Shown here one piece after another: positions 22,388 to 34,901 of a stretch of DNA of 64,000 nt. Position 1 is the stretch's first letter. Each line of letters opens with the position of its first letter. Below the pieces are notes generated by a model that did no database searches, had not been told where the DNA came from, and saw only the letters and a list, made by a program, of their open reading frames with translations. A program made the translations under genes and the position numbers. Origin of the DNA: Aegilops tauschii subsp. strangulata (Eukaryota; Streptophyta; Magnoliopsida; Poales; Poaceae); contig NC_053036.3 of assembly GCF_002575655.3 (NCBI RefSeq), positions 195,580,788-195,644,787 of the forward strand. Reading direction: 5' to 3'.

Positions 22388-22990
22388 TGGATTTAGATCG
22401 GCATCCCCAAGTATACGATGGGGGAGGAGGACAACCTACAGTTAAGGTTCTCCACAATCCAATGGTGATCCATAGACGAAAACCCCAGAATCAAAACTGG
22501 ACTATTATCAAAGTTCATCTTAAGGCCCGACATGGCCGGAAAGAGGAAGAGAAGGAACTTAAGATCGATGATATTCAGATCTGACCCTTTCACCATAATC
22601 ATCGTATCATCCACATACTGGAGGTGAGTCACACCTTCCGCAGGGTTAATATGACCACGTCAACCACAAGTTAAAGAGGAGGAGGGGGGATATGATGCCC
22701 CTGCCTCATCCCACTTGAAGACCTAAAATAGGAGCATACCTCCCCATTAATGTTGATGAAGATGCTACCACTCATTACCATCTGCATGATCCATCAACAC
22801 CAAGGATAATTGAACCCCCTCCGCTCAAGAACTTTGCGGAGAAAGGACCAGTCAGAGCGATCATAGGCCTTTTGAAAATCTATCTTAAGGAACACACCTT
22901 TATGGCGTTGAACCTCAATCCCCTGAACAGTTTCATGAAGCGCCAAGATCCCATCGTGAATACGGCGCCCATAAGAAAGGCGAATTGTTA
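22388..22990 (-). mobile_element. LINE reverse-transcriptase remnant
   Basis: Minus-strand fragments in order: FLKIDFQKAYDRSDWSFL (RT palm), a MRQG-like turn, HLQYVDDTMIMVKG (YxDD active-site motif) and GLKMNFD. This is the L1-type order. Frameshifts and in-frame stops separate the blocks, and neither endonuclease nor 3' end is seen, so it is an internal remnant. Confidence 0.8.
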
Positions 22991-24537
22991 AGGCTGAGTG
23001 GTGTTCTGAAATAAAATGTAGAAAGAAAACCTAAAAATTGAAAAGGAAACATGAAAAGAAAAATATTGTACAAAATCTGAAATGAAAATAGCTCATGTGT
23101 GATGCACTCCGTGCTAGATGTCAACAATTCGGAAAGGGCGCTCAGGTGCACCGACCCATTTAGTGTTCAGCATTGTAGCGAGTGACGCCTATGGTTTTTG
23201 GTTTTTATTTTATTTTATTAGTTTACAAAGGGTTATTTGGTTTCCAAAAACAAGAAATAATTGTTTTCTAAAGCGAAGACATTTGAAAAAATTGACAACA
23301 CTTTTCAGAAAAAAGTGAACATTTTCAAACTTTTCTAAATTATTTTTGAGAAAAACATAAATATTTTCTACAAAAGTGAACATATTTAACTTTTATGAAT
23401 TTTTCAAAAAATTGAACATTTTCAAATTTTAGATACATTTTTAAATATTTCAGGCTTTTTCAAAGAAAAAACTAAAAAAGAAATGAAAAGGAAAAAACTA
23501 AAATTTTAGATACATCTTTAAATATTTCAGGCGACGAGTATCGACCGAACACGCGCCCTCTCCCCTGCCTGTACAATGTCTAGGTGGGTGGGCCCACTAA
23601 TGTTTTTGTGTCTAACATTTCAGTGCAGTTTCCAGATTTTTTTTTTAGGGGAAAGCCATTTGGCGTACTTTACTCAACTTAAAATAGAGTTGCATCATCC
23701 AAAATGTCTGGAAGTAAAAAAGTTGGGTGGGGGGGGGGGGGAGTTGTTTTTTGTATTTTCCCTCTTTTCCACTTTCTATTTTTACCTTTTATTTGTTTTT
23801 CTAATTTGTAAAACATTTTTAATTAGAAAATATTTTTCCAATTTGCAAACCTTTTTTAGTTCAGAATTTTTTCCAAGTGACAAACTTTTCTTTTTCAAAA
23901 AATTTCAGAAATTTAAAAAATGTTCATGTTTTTGTCCAAAATTGTCTCATTTTTAAAAATGTTCTTCTCGACTTTTTGCGGAAATTTCAAAAAAGAAATT
24001 TAAAAAATTATTCGCTTCTTCTCAAACAAGGTCAAAAATTTAGAAAAAATATAGAATTAGATAAAATGTTCGCATTGTGAAATTTTGTTCACAGACTCAA
24101 AATATATCCGGAAACTGAAAAAAACTATTCCCATTTTCAAAATTTCTTCACAAATTAAAATGCTCATGTTATAACGAAAAAAGTGTATTAATATTTTTTC
24201 ACTAATACAATAATATTCATGTTTTAAAAATATTGGCATTAAAAAATCGTATTTTTAAAAAATGTGCATGCTTCGTAATTTGTTTCGCTGTCTTTTCTTC
24301 TTTCTCTTCTTTTTCTTTTTTCTTGAAGTTCCATTTTTTTTTCTGTTTTGAAGTTTATTTTTCCTATTTTACAATAATGTTCCACATTTTTTTAAAAATG
24401 TTCCATTTTTAAAATTTGTTTGGAAGTTCAAAAAATGTTTCTATTTACAATTGTTGTTCACATTTTTAAATCTGTTCAAAAATTCTGAAAATGTTCAAGA
24501 ATTTCCCTGTCTATCAAAATTTGTTCACATAAAAAAA
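22991..24537. repeat. A/T-rich low-complexity DNA with recurring aaaatgttc words
   Basis: From about 23160 the sequence is dominated by T and A runs with repeated words such as aaaaatgttca, ttcaaaaa and gaacatttt on both strands, plus a run of 13 G at 23728-23740. No gene is supported. Such tracts are common in Triticeae intergenic DNA and may derive from decayed MITEs. Confidence 0.6.
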
Positions 24538-24591
24538 TACTCCCTCCTTAGTACAAACTTGAGTCACTTATTTTGGGACGGAGCGAGCATG
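24538..24591. mobile_element. Internally deleted Stowaway-type MITE
   Basis: The ends actccctcc and gggacggagcgagca are the familiar Stowaway/mariner-like inverted repeats of grasses. The interior (agtacaaacttgagtcactt) is a short remnant. Confidence 0.6.
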
Positions 24592-24777
24592 AAAAAAGTT
24601 TGAGAAATTATAATGTTCGCGGCTTCGAAAAAATGTTCATGTTTTTGAAAAATATTTAGATATTTTAAAAAATGTGCATACTTTAAAAACGTTATTCAGA
24701 ATTTCATATAATTTGTTTTTACAATTTTTCTTCATAAATTCGAAAAATGTTTGGGAATTTAAAAAATTGTCCGCATT

Positions 24778-25685
24778 TCTCTACTACTATTAAACAAGCA
24801 AACATATTCATCACTAAGTGCACACACCTTAAACTACACAGAAAAACGCGGACTGATTACATCCTCACGATCAGGATCACTTAATTTGATCTAACCATTA
24901 AGATTACACTAACCCTCAGCCAAAACTGTGTTTAGCAATTTTCGTGGGCGGACGAAAACTCTGCCGTCCCACGTTCGCAATCCCTACAACCGCACAAAAA
25001 TAGGGAACTGATCGCATGCGCCGCGTTGCTGCTGCTCATTGAAAACAATTACCCCGCGAACCATGCCGCAAGGGACGCGGATGGACGAGCGCCTTCCCAT
25101 CTAGCAAAACCACAACAAAGATCAGAGGCGGCGAGGGCGCGGCCCAGTAGCACCGGATGTCGCTGCTGGCGATGCTCCTCGGCGTGACGATGGTGGAGAT
25201 CGTTAGGCCAGTCAGTTCGCCTGGGACATCATTGCACAAAGGCCGATCCGCCCAAGATCCTGAAGCCCACCGCGAGGACCAGGAAGGCCACCGCGGAGCA
25301 GATGCCGCTCCAGGCCCATCGCGCCAAGGAGAAGTAGAGCCGGCGGGGCACGGCGGGAGCCAAGGCCGACATGCCGCCGTCACGTGGGCGCGTCCGGTAT
25401 AGCATACAGTTCAAGCCCACGTACCCCCGCTGGCCGCCCGTCTGTGTCGGCGACGAATAGGGTGTCCCCTAAGAACCGGCCGTCGCTCCCTCCTCCACCG
25501 CGTACGCCTGGCCGTCGGCGACAAAGAACAGAAGCGGTCCTACAAGACTTGGTACCTTGTCATGGCTGAGCAGACACCGCACAAGTTCCTGGGTTAGTGA
25601 TTTATGGATTTCTTTGGATCTTATGTTCTTATTTATCTTTCAAGGATACCAACAACTGGTTTCGTTGGAGCTAATGGCCTAATAC
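24778..25685 (+). other. Possible Helitron 5' end followed by an unidentified gene-like fragment
   Basis: tctctactactattaaac at 24778 resembles the consensus 5' end of grass Helitrons (TC then CTACTA), although the base before it is T, not A, and no matching 3' hairpin-CTRR was found. From 25030 to 25420 a GC-rich patch encodes, on the minus strand, a hydrophobic stretch (WSGICSAVAFLVLAVGFRIL) that could be one membrane helix, in frames broken by a shift. The parent gene is not recognised. Confidence 0.25.
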
Positions 25686-26855
25686 GAGTAAATTGCAAGA
25701 AACCACCACTTTGAGGGCTAGGTTATCAGAAAACACTACGTTATATTTTTGTGACAAGAATGACCATGTCTACGATAATTGTTTTGCAAATAACACTGAT
25801 CGATGGATTAGAGCGCTTTAAGCACGTTTATGACAGATGGGTCCCAGTCGTCAGAGGTGACTTGGCAAAAAATGCCACCTGACACTTTGACTAGTAAAAA
25901 TCGCCATGTGGACACGCCGCTGTCTCTCTTTGACTGGTCCACTCCTTCTACTCCTGTGCGCGCGGCGGCGCATCCGGTGACGGGACCGGCAGTGTAGAGC
26001 GGGGCGGCGTGTTCGGCGACGGCGACCGAGGGTGTAGAATGCGGCGGCGCGTTCGACGATGGCGACCCAGGGTGTAGAGTGCGGCGATGCTCCACGACGA
26101 GAACTACCCGTCCTTGGCGGTGAACAAACGCGGCGGCCACTGCTTGCCGTTGCAGTTGGGTTTACTCCTGAAGTACTCGAGCTGCACCTGCACTTTGTAG
26201 GACGTGACGGGGACAAACTGCTTTACTCCGGTGACCACCTCGCGGTCGGCAACGACGCGTGCCTGGTAGCACCGTTGCCGGAGCAAAGCTTGCTAGCGCC
26301 CAGCCTCGCCGACATGTCGTACGTGCGCCACTCCGTTCCCCACCCTCCGCGCGCGTGTTTGTCGCCGTTAGCCTCCCCCTGTCGTAGTTTGCCGCCATCG
26401 TGGGGCGGAGAAGAGGAGAGAGAGCGGCGGCAGCTCGATCCAGATCGAGGTCGGTGCAGCGGGGGCTCGATCCAGATCGAGGTCTGCGCGGCGGCGGCTC
26501 CATCCAGATCGAGGACGGCGTGGCGGCTGCTCCAACCAAATCGAGGACGGCGCGACAGTTGAGCATCGCGGTTGGGCTCATCGCTGGTTGCCGGCGGGGG
26601 AGATGGAGGGTGACGGCGTGGGTGGCATGGAAGGGGATTTTGACCAGTCAAAGTGCCCAGGTGGCGTTTTTTTTGCCAAGTCACCTCTTGACGACCGGGA
26701 CTCGTCTGTCATAAACGTGCTTAAAGTGCTATAATCCGCCAATCTATGTTATTTGTAAACAATTACCGTAGACGTGGTGGTTTCTATCATAAAAATGTAA
26801 TGTAGTGTTTTCTGATAAGCTAGCTCTCAAAGTGGTGGTTTCTTGCAATTTACTC
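25686..26855. mobile_element. Second MULE (Pack-MULE-like) with 10-bp target duplication
   Basis: Inverted repeats of about 200 bp begin gagtaaattgcaagaaacca and are flanked by ggcctaatac (25676-25685) and ggcctaatgc (26856-26865). MULE duplications are 9-11 bp. The arms continue through ttgacttggcaaaaaa-type words shared with the first MULE. The core (25900-26640) is GC-rich and contains frames on both strands. One minus-strand stretch (26286-26104, with VTSYKVQVQLEYF) looks protein-like but I cannot name it. No transposase. Confidence 0.85.
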
Positions 26856-26865
26856 GGCCTAATGC

Positions 26866-27044
26866 AGATCTGAAAAATATCAACGTAAGAGCAAGACCAA
26901 CTACTTCAGTTAGAGCAAGACCAACGACTTCACTTAGATTTTAATTTTCTCATGGTGCTCCCCATTGACTAATGTTTGCCTGTTCAGTTAGCTAGTACAT
27001 ATATGTATTCCCTTGTTATAAGATGAGATGCAGTTTGTTACTAC
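26866..27044. other. Short flank between MULE and copia LTR
   Basis: A/T-rich, with a 17-bp direct repeat (gagcaagaccaactact / gagcaagaccaacgact) at 26890-26933. Nothing else seen. Confidence 0.4.
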
Positions 27045-28724
27045 CGTTGGGAATGTAGTATTTCAAAAAATTACCTACGATCACGCAAGATCAATCTAGA
27101 AGATGCATAGCAACGAGCGGAGAGAGTGTGTCCACGTACCCTCGTAGACCGAAAGCGGAAGCGTTTAGTAACGCGGTTGATATAGTCGAACGTCCTCGCG
27201 ATCCAACCGATCAAGTACCGAACGCACGACACCTCCGCGATATGCACACGTTCAGCTCGGTGACGTCCCTCGAACTCTAGATCCAGCTGAGGCCGAGGGA
27301 GAGTTTCGCCAGCACGACGGCGTGGTGACGGTGATGATGAAGTTACCGACGCAGGGCTTCACCTAAGCACTACGAAAATATGACCGAGGTGGAAAATTGT
27401 GGAGGGGGGCACCGCACACGGCTAAAGATCAACTTGTGTGTCTATGGGGTGCCCCCCTCCCCCATATATAAAGGAGGGGAGGAGGAGGCCGGCCGGCCAC
27501 AAGGGGCGCGCCAAGGGGGGAGGAATCCTACTCCTAGTAGGAGTAGGTTTCCCCCTTCCCTAGTCCAAGTAGGAGAGAAGGAAAGAGGGGAGGGGGGCGC
27601 CGCCCCCTCCCCTTGTCCAATTCAGATTGGGGCAAGGGGGCGCGCGCCACCTCCTGGCCAGCCCTCTCTCTTCTCCACTAAGGCCCATAAGGCCCAATAG
27701 CTTCCGGGGGGGGGGGGTTCCGGTAACCCTCGGTACTCGGAAACTTATCCGATATGACCCGAACCATTCCGGTGCCCGAATATAACCTTCCAATATATGA
27801 ATCTTTATGTCTCGACCATTTAGAGACTCCTCGTCATGTCCGTGATCTCATTCGGGACTCCGAACAACCTTCGATCATCAAATCACATAAACTCATAATA
27901 CAAATTGTCATTGAACATTAAGCGTGCGGACCCTATGGGTTCGAGAACTATGTAGACATGACCGAGACACATCTCCGGTCAATAACCAATAGCGGAACCT
28001 GGATGCTCATATTGGCTCCTACATATTCTATGAAGATCTTTATCGGTCAAACCGCACAACAACATACGTTGTTCCCTTTGTCATCGGTATGTTACTTTCC
28101 CTAGATTCGATCGTCGGTATCATCATACCTAGTTCAATCTCGTTACTGGCAAGTCTCTTTACTCGTTCCGTAATGCATCATCCTGTAACTAACTCATTAG
28201 TCACATTGCTTGCAAGGCTTATAGTGATGTGCATTACCGAGAGGGCCCAGAGATACCTCTCCATACATGGAGTGACAAATCGTAATCTCGATCTATGCCA
28301 ACTCAACAAACACCATCGGAGACACCTGTAGAGCATCTTTATAATCACCCAGTTACGTTGTGACATTTGATAGCACACAAGGTGTTCCTACGGTATTTGG
28401 GAGTTGCATAATCTCATAGTTAGAGGAACATGTATAAGTCATGATGAAAGCAATAGTAAAACTAAACGACCATTATGCTAAGCTAACGGATGGGTCTTGT
28501 CCATCACATCATTCTCTAATGATGTGATCCCGTTCATCAAATGACAACATATGTCTATGGTCAGGAAACATAACCATCTTTGATTAACGAGCTAGTCAAG
28601 TAGAGGCATACTAGGGACACTCTGTTTTGTCTATGTATTCACACATGTACTAATAAACATTTATCATGATATAAGGAAATATAAATAACAACTTTATTAT
28701 TGCCTCTAGGGCATATTTCCTTCA
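27045..28724 (-). repeat. 3' LTR of the minus-strand copia element
   Basis: About 1.68 kb. The minus strand starts TGAAGGAAATATGCCCTAG and ends near cattcccaacg (expected final CA is altered). Its TATA box reads tttatatatggg on the minus strand (about 27460-27472). A G run (27706-27717) and purine tracts lie in the leader. Confidence 0.85.
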
Positions 28725-28739
28725 GTCTCCCACTTGCAC

Positions 28740-29513
28740 CAGAGTCAATAATCTAGTTCACATCGCCATGTGATTTAACACCAATAATTCACATCACCAT
28801 ATGATTAGTTCACATCGCCATGTGACTAATACCCAAAGGATTTTACTAGCTAGAGTCAATAATCTAGTTCACATCGCTATGTGATTAACACCCAAAGAGT
28901 AGTAAGGTGTGATCATGTTTTGCTTGTGAGAGAAGCTTAGCCAATGGGTCTGTCACATTCAGAGCCGTATGTATTTTGCAAATTTTCTATGTCTACAATG
29001 CTCTGCATGGAGCTACTCTAGCTAATTGCTCTCACTTTCAATATGTATCCAGATTGAGACTCAGAGTCATCCGTATCGGTGTAAAAGCTTGCATCGGTGC
29101 AACTCTTTACGACGAACTCTTTATCACCTCCATAACCGAGAAATATCTCCTTAGTCTTCTAAGGATAATTTTGACCGCTGTTAAGTGATCCACTCCTGGA
29201 TCAATATCGTACCCCCTTGCCAAACTCATGGCAAGGTACACAATAGGTTTGGTACACAGCATAGCATACTTTATAGAACCTACCTATGGCTGAGGCATAG
29301 GGAATGACTTTCATTCTCTTTCTATTTCTGCCGTGGTCGTGTTTTGAGTCTTACTCAACTTTACACCTTGCAATACAGGCAAGACCTCCTTCTTTGACTG
29401 TTCTATTTTGAACTACTTCAAAAATCTTGTCAAAAGGTATGTACTTATTGAAAAATCTTATCAAGCGTCTTGATCTATCTCTATAGATCTTGATGCCCAA
29501 CATGTAAGCAGCT
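28740..29513 (-). pseudogene. Copia RT/RNase H remnant, 3' part
   Basis: Minus-strand pieces include LGIKIYRDRSRRLI (end of RT), VIPYASAIG, and an RNase H tail ALNVTDPLAKLLSQAKHDH, separated by stops. Close to the 3' LTR a short unit, ttcacatcgccatgtgatta, occurs three to four times with changes (28757-28885). Confidence 0.75.
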
Positions 29514-32500
29514 TGTGATGCCCCGAGACCGACGCTTCATACGACTTCCATGTTTTTCGTTGTTGCCGTGTGTTTTATTTTGTTTGTTGCATTTCATCAT
29601 GTCATCATGAGCATTGCATCCGCATGTTTTCATAAAACTCGTAGTCGTTCATAGTGTCGCTTCTCTCTGTCTCCGTTGACATTTTGCCAGCCCCCCTTGT
29701 CTTTGTCGACCTCTCTCAAACCCCCTCGCGTGCGCGTCCGAAAGCTGTCCCGAACCCAACCCGGGCAGTTGTCACCGTTGGATTCGGATCATCCCCAAAC
29801 ATGTCTAAAATATCTTCGTTTCTTTGTTGGACTCTCCTAGCATTTTATTCTTGACCGTCCGATTATGATCGGAGGGTCCGATCGCCCTCGTTTTGGACCT
29901 CCTACTATATATAGACCAACCTCCTAGGCATCAACCCTAAAATCTAGCCCCTTGTCCCATCGCGCCGCCGCCAGTCATCCACTCCTCTCCTTCCTCGGGA
30001 TCCATCCCGCATCCACTTCGTCTTCAACCGCCACTCTCTCCATCGGGATCCCTCCCGATCCACCCAATCCTTCCATCAATCCACCCCCACCGAGCCCCTC
30101 TGCCTCGATCCACCAGGCGCCTAGCTCGCAACAACCAACACACAGGAGAGGAGCCCCTCGACCCCCTGCTTGCGTCGATCGAGACCGTCCAGGAGCTCCC
30201 ACAACAACCCAGCACCGGCCTCCCGCGCTCGACCTTATCCCCAACCTCGCAAGCCTCCTCGATCCTATCCCGAGCAGGTGCTCGGCCGGAGCCCCGCGTT
30301 CCTGCCTCCGTTCGGACAGCCACGTCGCCGGCGCACCCAGCAGATGAGCGCCGTCCCTGCTGCTTTTCCTTCTTCCCTTCCTTCTCCCGTCGCATCACCT
30401 CTCTCTCGCTCTAAGCTCTCTGTTGTTTATACTCCAGGGAGACCACCATGGCCTCGAAGATCCATGCGCCGCTGCTTGTGTCATCAAATGCCGTGGCCTC
30501 CTCTGCTTCGGGCCATGCCCAGCCCCGCGTCGACTTCCCCTGCGCCGCCGCCGTCCTTCGTCAAGTCCTGCCAGCGCCATGCCCCGCGACCCCTCCTGCT
30601 GCTACCGCTGCTCTGCTCTGTCAAAGACGACGAGCACCCGCCCGAGCCAGCAGGGCCATTGACCGCGCGCGTGGGCCGCATCCCGCGCCAAGTCCCTCCT
30701 CGCGCCGCTCCCCGTCTTCCTCCTCGTCACGCCGATCCAGGAGGATCGACCTCGCCCAGCCTCCCGCTCGCGTTGAACGCGTCAACCAGCGGCTCGTCCC
30801 GCGCCTCTGTTCGCTGCGTTGACCCGATCCGGCCTCGCCTCGGCCCAGCTGGCTCTGCCTGCCCAAGCCTCTCCATCGACTGGGCCTTGGCCCATGGGTG
30901 AGCAGCCCCTTTGCTCTGTTGGGCCAACCAGTTTCGACCCGACTGTGTTTTTTTCTTCTGTCCATGCGATTTGTCTAATTATCCAGAGAATGCAGTTTTG
31001 CAGAAAACCCCTTCATGATCATGCATTTAATAACTCCACAACCGTGCATTGGATTAAAATGTTTTAAACATATAAAATGCTTAGAATTTCATCTAGTTTT
31101 ATAATATGCTGCTTTCATCCATGTTTTAAAATGCTTAAGATGCTGTTTGCATTTAATTTGCTAAATGACATGTTAAAATGATTTATTTCATAACTAAATA
31201 ACAGTCGCTCGGTTTTAAATAAACTTTATATGTAAATGGGGTAGAAAACTGCATAGTTTAACATGATGACATTACTTTGCATGTTTAACAACTCAAAAAT
31301 ATGGTTTAGGGCAGTACAGTACCATAACCAAAATATGCACATGGGGATTTTCCGGATTTGTTGTTTGTTATATCCGGCCCCATTTAAATTGCCTAGATAG
31401 GTAGTTTTATTATGCTTCACCTCTTGCCATGTTTAACAACATTTAATATTGTTGGGTACATAAACGAGAGTGAACTAAATAATTCAAATGTGGTGTTTCG
31501 TCAATATGCAACTCGTTGCATATTGAGCTTCACTTAATTTGTAGTATTATTTGTTGCACTTGCCATGCCATGAATCATTAAACCGGACATGCATCATACT
31601 TGGTTGTGCATCATGCCATGTTTATGTGATGGTTGTTTACAATGATGTTTGCTTCTTTCCGGTTTTGCTTCTTCCCGATAGTTCCTGTTTCATTGCGTTC
31701 GTGAGGATTCGTTTGACTACGTGGGTTCGTCTTCTTCATGGTATCGATCTTCTTCCTAGCGGGATTTCAGGCAAGATGACCATTACCCCCGATATCACTT
31801 CTATCTTTGCTTGCTAGTTGTTCACTCTATCGCTATGTCGCGCTACCTACCACTTGTTTATCAAGCCTCCCAAGTTGCCATGTCAAGCCTCTAACCCACC
31901 TTCCTAGCAAACCGTTGTTTGGCTATGTTACCGCTTTTGCTCAGCCCCTCTTATAGCGTTGCTAGTTGCAGGTGCCTTGCAGGTTGTTCCATGTTGGAAC
32001 ATGGATATGTTGGGATATCACAATATCTCTTATTTAATTTAATGCATCTATATACTTGGCAAAGGGTGGAAGGCTTGGCCTTTTGCTCGGTGTTTTGTTC
32101 CACTCTTGCCGCCCTAGTTTCCGTCATACCAGTGTTACGTTCCTTGATTTTGCGTTCCTTACGCGGTTGGGGTTATGGGACCCCCTTGACAGTTCACTTT
32201 GAATAAAACTCCTCCAGCAAGGCCCAACCTTGGTTTTACCATTTGCCTAATAACAACTAAAATTTGCCTAGGGAGTAATTAACCCGAGGATTTCTTAATT
32301 CAACCCCCCAGGCCAGTGTTTCTCTGAGTGCTGGTCCAACCTGGGCGATGTCCAGCGCCCCCTGGGCAACCAGGGTCTCAGCCAACCGACGTCTGGCCCA
32401 TCCGGTGTGCCCTGAGAATGAGATACGTGCAACTCCTATCGGGATTTGTCAGCACATCGGGCAGTCTTGCTGGTCTTGTTTTACCATTGTCGAAATTTCT

Positions 32501-32712
32501 TGTAACCAGGATTCCGAGTCTGATCGGGTTGTTCCGGGAGAAGGAATATCCATCGTTGATCATGAGAGCTTGTGATGGGCTAAGTTGGGACATCCCTGCA
32601 GGGTATAAACTTTCGAGAGTTGTGCCCGCGGTTATGTGGCAGATGGGAATTTGTTAATATCCGGTTGTAGAGAACTTGACACTTGACTTAATTAAAATAC
32701 ATCAACAACATG

Positions 32713-34385
32713 TGTAGGATCGAAAGTATGTCTAGAGGGGGGGGGGTGATTGGACTATTTGACCAAATAAAAATCTAGCCTTTTCCCAATTTTAAATCTT
32801 GGCAGATTTTAGCAACTTAGCACAAATCAAGTAATCAACCTACACATGCAATTCTAAGAGTATAGCAGCGGAATGTAAAACAATATCATATGAAGGTAAA
32901 GGGAGGAGTTTGGAGGGAGCAAACGCAATGTAGACACGGAGATTTTTTATCTGCGGTTCCGATAGGTGGTGCTATCGTACATCCACGTTGATGGAGACTT
33001 CAACCCACGAAGGGTAATGGTTGAGCGGGTCCACGGAGGGCTCCACCCACGAAGGGTCCACGAAGAAGCAACCTTGTCTATCCAACCATGGCCATCGCCC
33101 ACGAAGGACTTGCCTCACTAGGGTAGATCTTCACGAAGTAGGCGATCTCCTTGCCTGTACAAACTCCTTGGTTCAACTCCACAATCTTGACGGAGGCTCC
33201 CAAGTGACACCTAGCCAATCTAGGAGACACCACTCTCCAAAAGGTAATAGATGGCGTGTTGATGATGAACTCCTTGCTCTTGTGCTTCAAATGATAGTCT
33301 CCCCAACACTCAACTCTCTCTCATAGCATTGGATTTGGTAGAAAGATGAATTGAGTGGAAAGCAACTTGGGGAAGGCTAGAGATCAAGATTTATGTGGTT
33401 GGAATGGAATATCTTGACCTCAACACAAGTGTAGGTGGTTCTCTCTCAGAAAATGTATGTTGGAAGTATAGGCATGTTCTGATGGCTCTCTCCACAAATG
33501 AAGAGTGGGTGGAGGGGTATATATAGCATCCACACAAAATCTAACCGTTACAGACAAATCACCAAACTCGGTGGGACCGAATTATAAAACTCGGTCGGAC
33601 CGATTTGGTTCATAATGTGACCGTTAGGCATTTCGGTGGGACCGACATGATCAACTCGGTGGGACCGATTCCATTAGGGTTAGGGCATAACGTAATCTCG
33701 GTGGGACCGATTACACAAACTCGGTGGGACTGATTTTGGTAATAGACAAACAGAGAGTTGGTCAGGCAAACTTGGTAGGACCGATTGGCTCATCTCGGTT
33801 AGACTGAAACGTTACGAAGGGGAAACAGAGAGTTTGCATTGCAATCTCGGTTGGACCGATCGCTCATCTCGGTTGGACCGAAACGTTACGAAGGGAAACA
33901 AAGAGGTTGCAATCCCATCTCGGTGAGACCGAGATCCCTATCGATGAGACCGAAGTGACTAGGGTTTGTGGCAGTGGCTATGTCAAGTGAACTCGGTGGC
34001 GCCGGATAGAAGATTTCGGTGGGGCCGAGTTTGACTTTTGGTTTGGGACATATGTGGATATGAGAAAGTAGTTGAGGGTTTTTGGAGCATATCACTAAGC
34101 ATTTTGAGCAAGTATCTCATTAAGCAACACCTCACCCCCTTTTAATAGTATTGGCTTTTCCTATGGACTCAATGTGATATTGGATCACTAAAAGTAAAAT
34201 GTAGAGTCTTGTGCTTTGAGCTTGAGCCAATCTTTTGTCCTTAGAATTTTGAGGGGTCCACTTTCTAATCCATGCCATGCCAATCATTGAGCTTTCCTGA
34301 AATATTTATCTTGAAATAGCATTAGCTCAATGAGCTATATGTTGTTAGGAATTACCAAAACTACCCAGGGATAGTTGCATTTTCA
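32713..34385 (-). repeat. 3' LTR of element C
   Basis: 1673 bp. TATA box gctatatatacccc on the minus strand (about 33517-33530). Contains 14 copies of an imperfect TCGGT-N3-ACCGA dyad between 33566 and 34030. Confidence 0.85.
33566..34030. repeat. Dyad array 1 (TCGGT-N3-ACCGA)
   Basis: Counting by eye, 14 copies at irregular 20-50 bp spacing, e.g. actcggtgggaccgatt. The half-sites are inverted so each copy is a palindrome with a 3-nt centre, most often GGG, CGG, TGG or GAG. The centre varies more than the arms. Confidence 0.8.
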
Positions 34386-34901
34386 ATATCCCCCTTTTTG
34401 GTAATTGATGACAACATATAGATCAAAGCTTCGACAAATGATCATAAGATTGAAAAACATCGTCGCTTTGAGAAGTATGTGATAAGCAAGAGCTCCCCTA
34501 AATTTGTGCATTATTTAAAATTTGCTTTTGAATGCAAATGCACAATCGATTAGGATCATGGGTTACTCTTCCATGTCACATACATCTTGGTGGAGCGCTC
34601 AAAATGATAGAAATTAAAAGCATGCACTCATCACCAAGCAAGTGAATGATCATATATAAGATATAAAAGATAGTATCATCCAAACAAGCAATAAGGTAGC
34701 AAATGATCAACCACACGATCAAACAAGTATCTCACAAGGACATAAAGTATCTCACACAAGCACACAATCAAAAAATTCAACCAAAAGCAAGAGAGATAAA
34801 AAGCAAGACACTCTCTCTCGAAGCCTATGATCTATACATATTTCTCCCCCTTTGGCAACAAGTTACCAAAAAGTTCAAATATGCATAGTGCTATGCGTCT
34901 C

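Noticed and set aside
28757..28885. Regular short repeats as a possible CRISPR-like array
   Set aside because: Few, diverged, unspaced units in a plant retrotransposon; no spacer structure.
29952..30901. 243-codon and other frames in LTR A
   Set aside because: Non-coding GC-rich leader after the TATA box; the homologous stretch of LTR B does not keep the frames.
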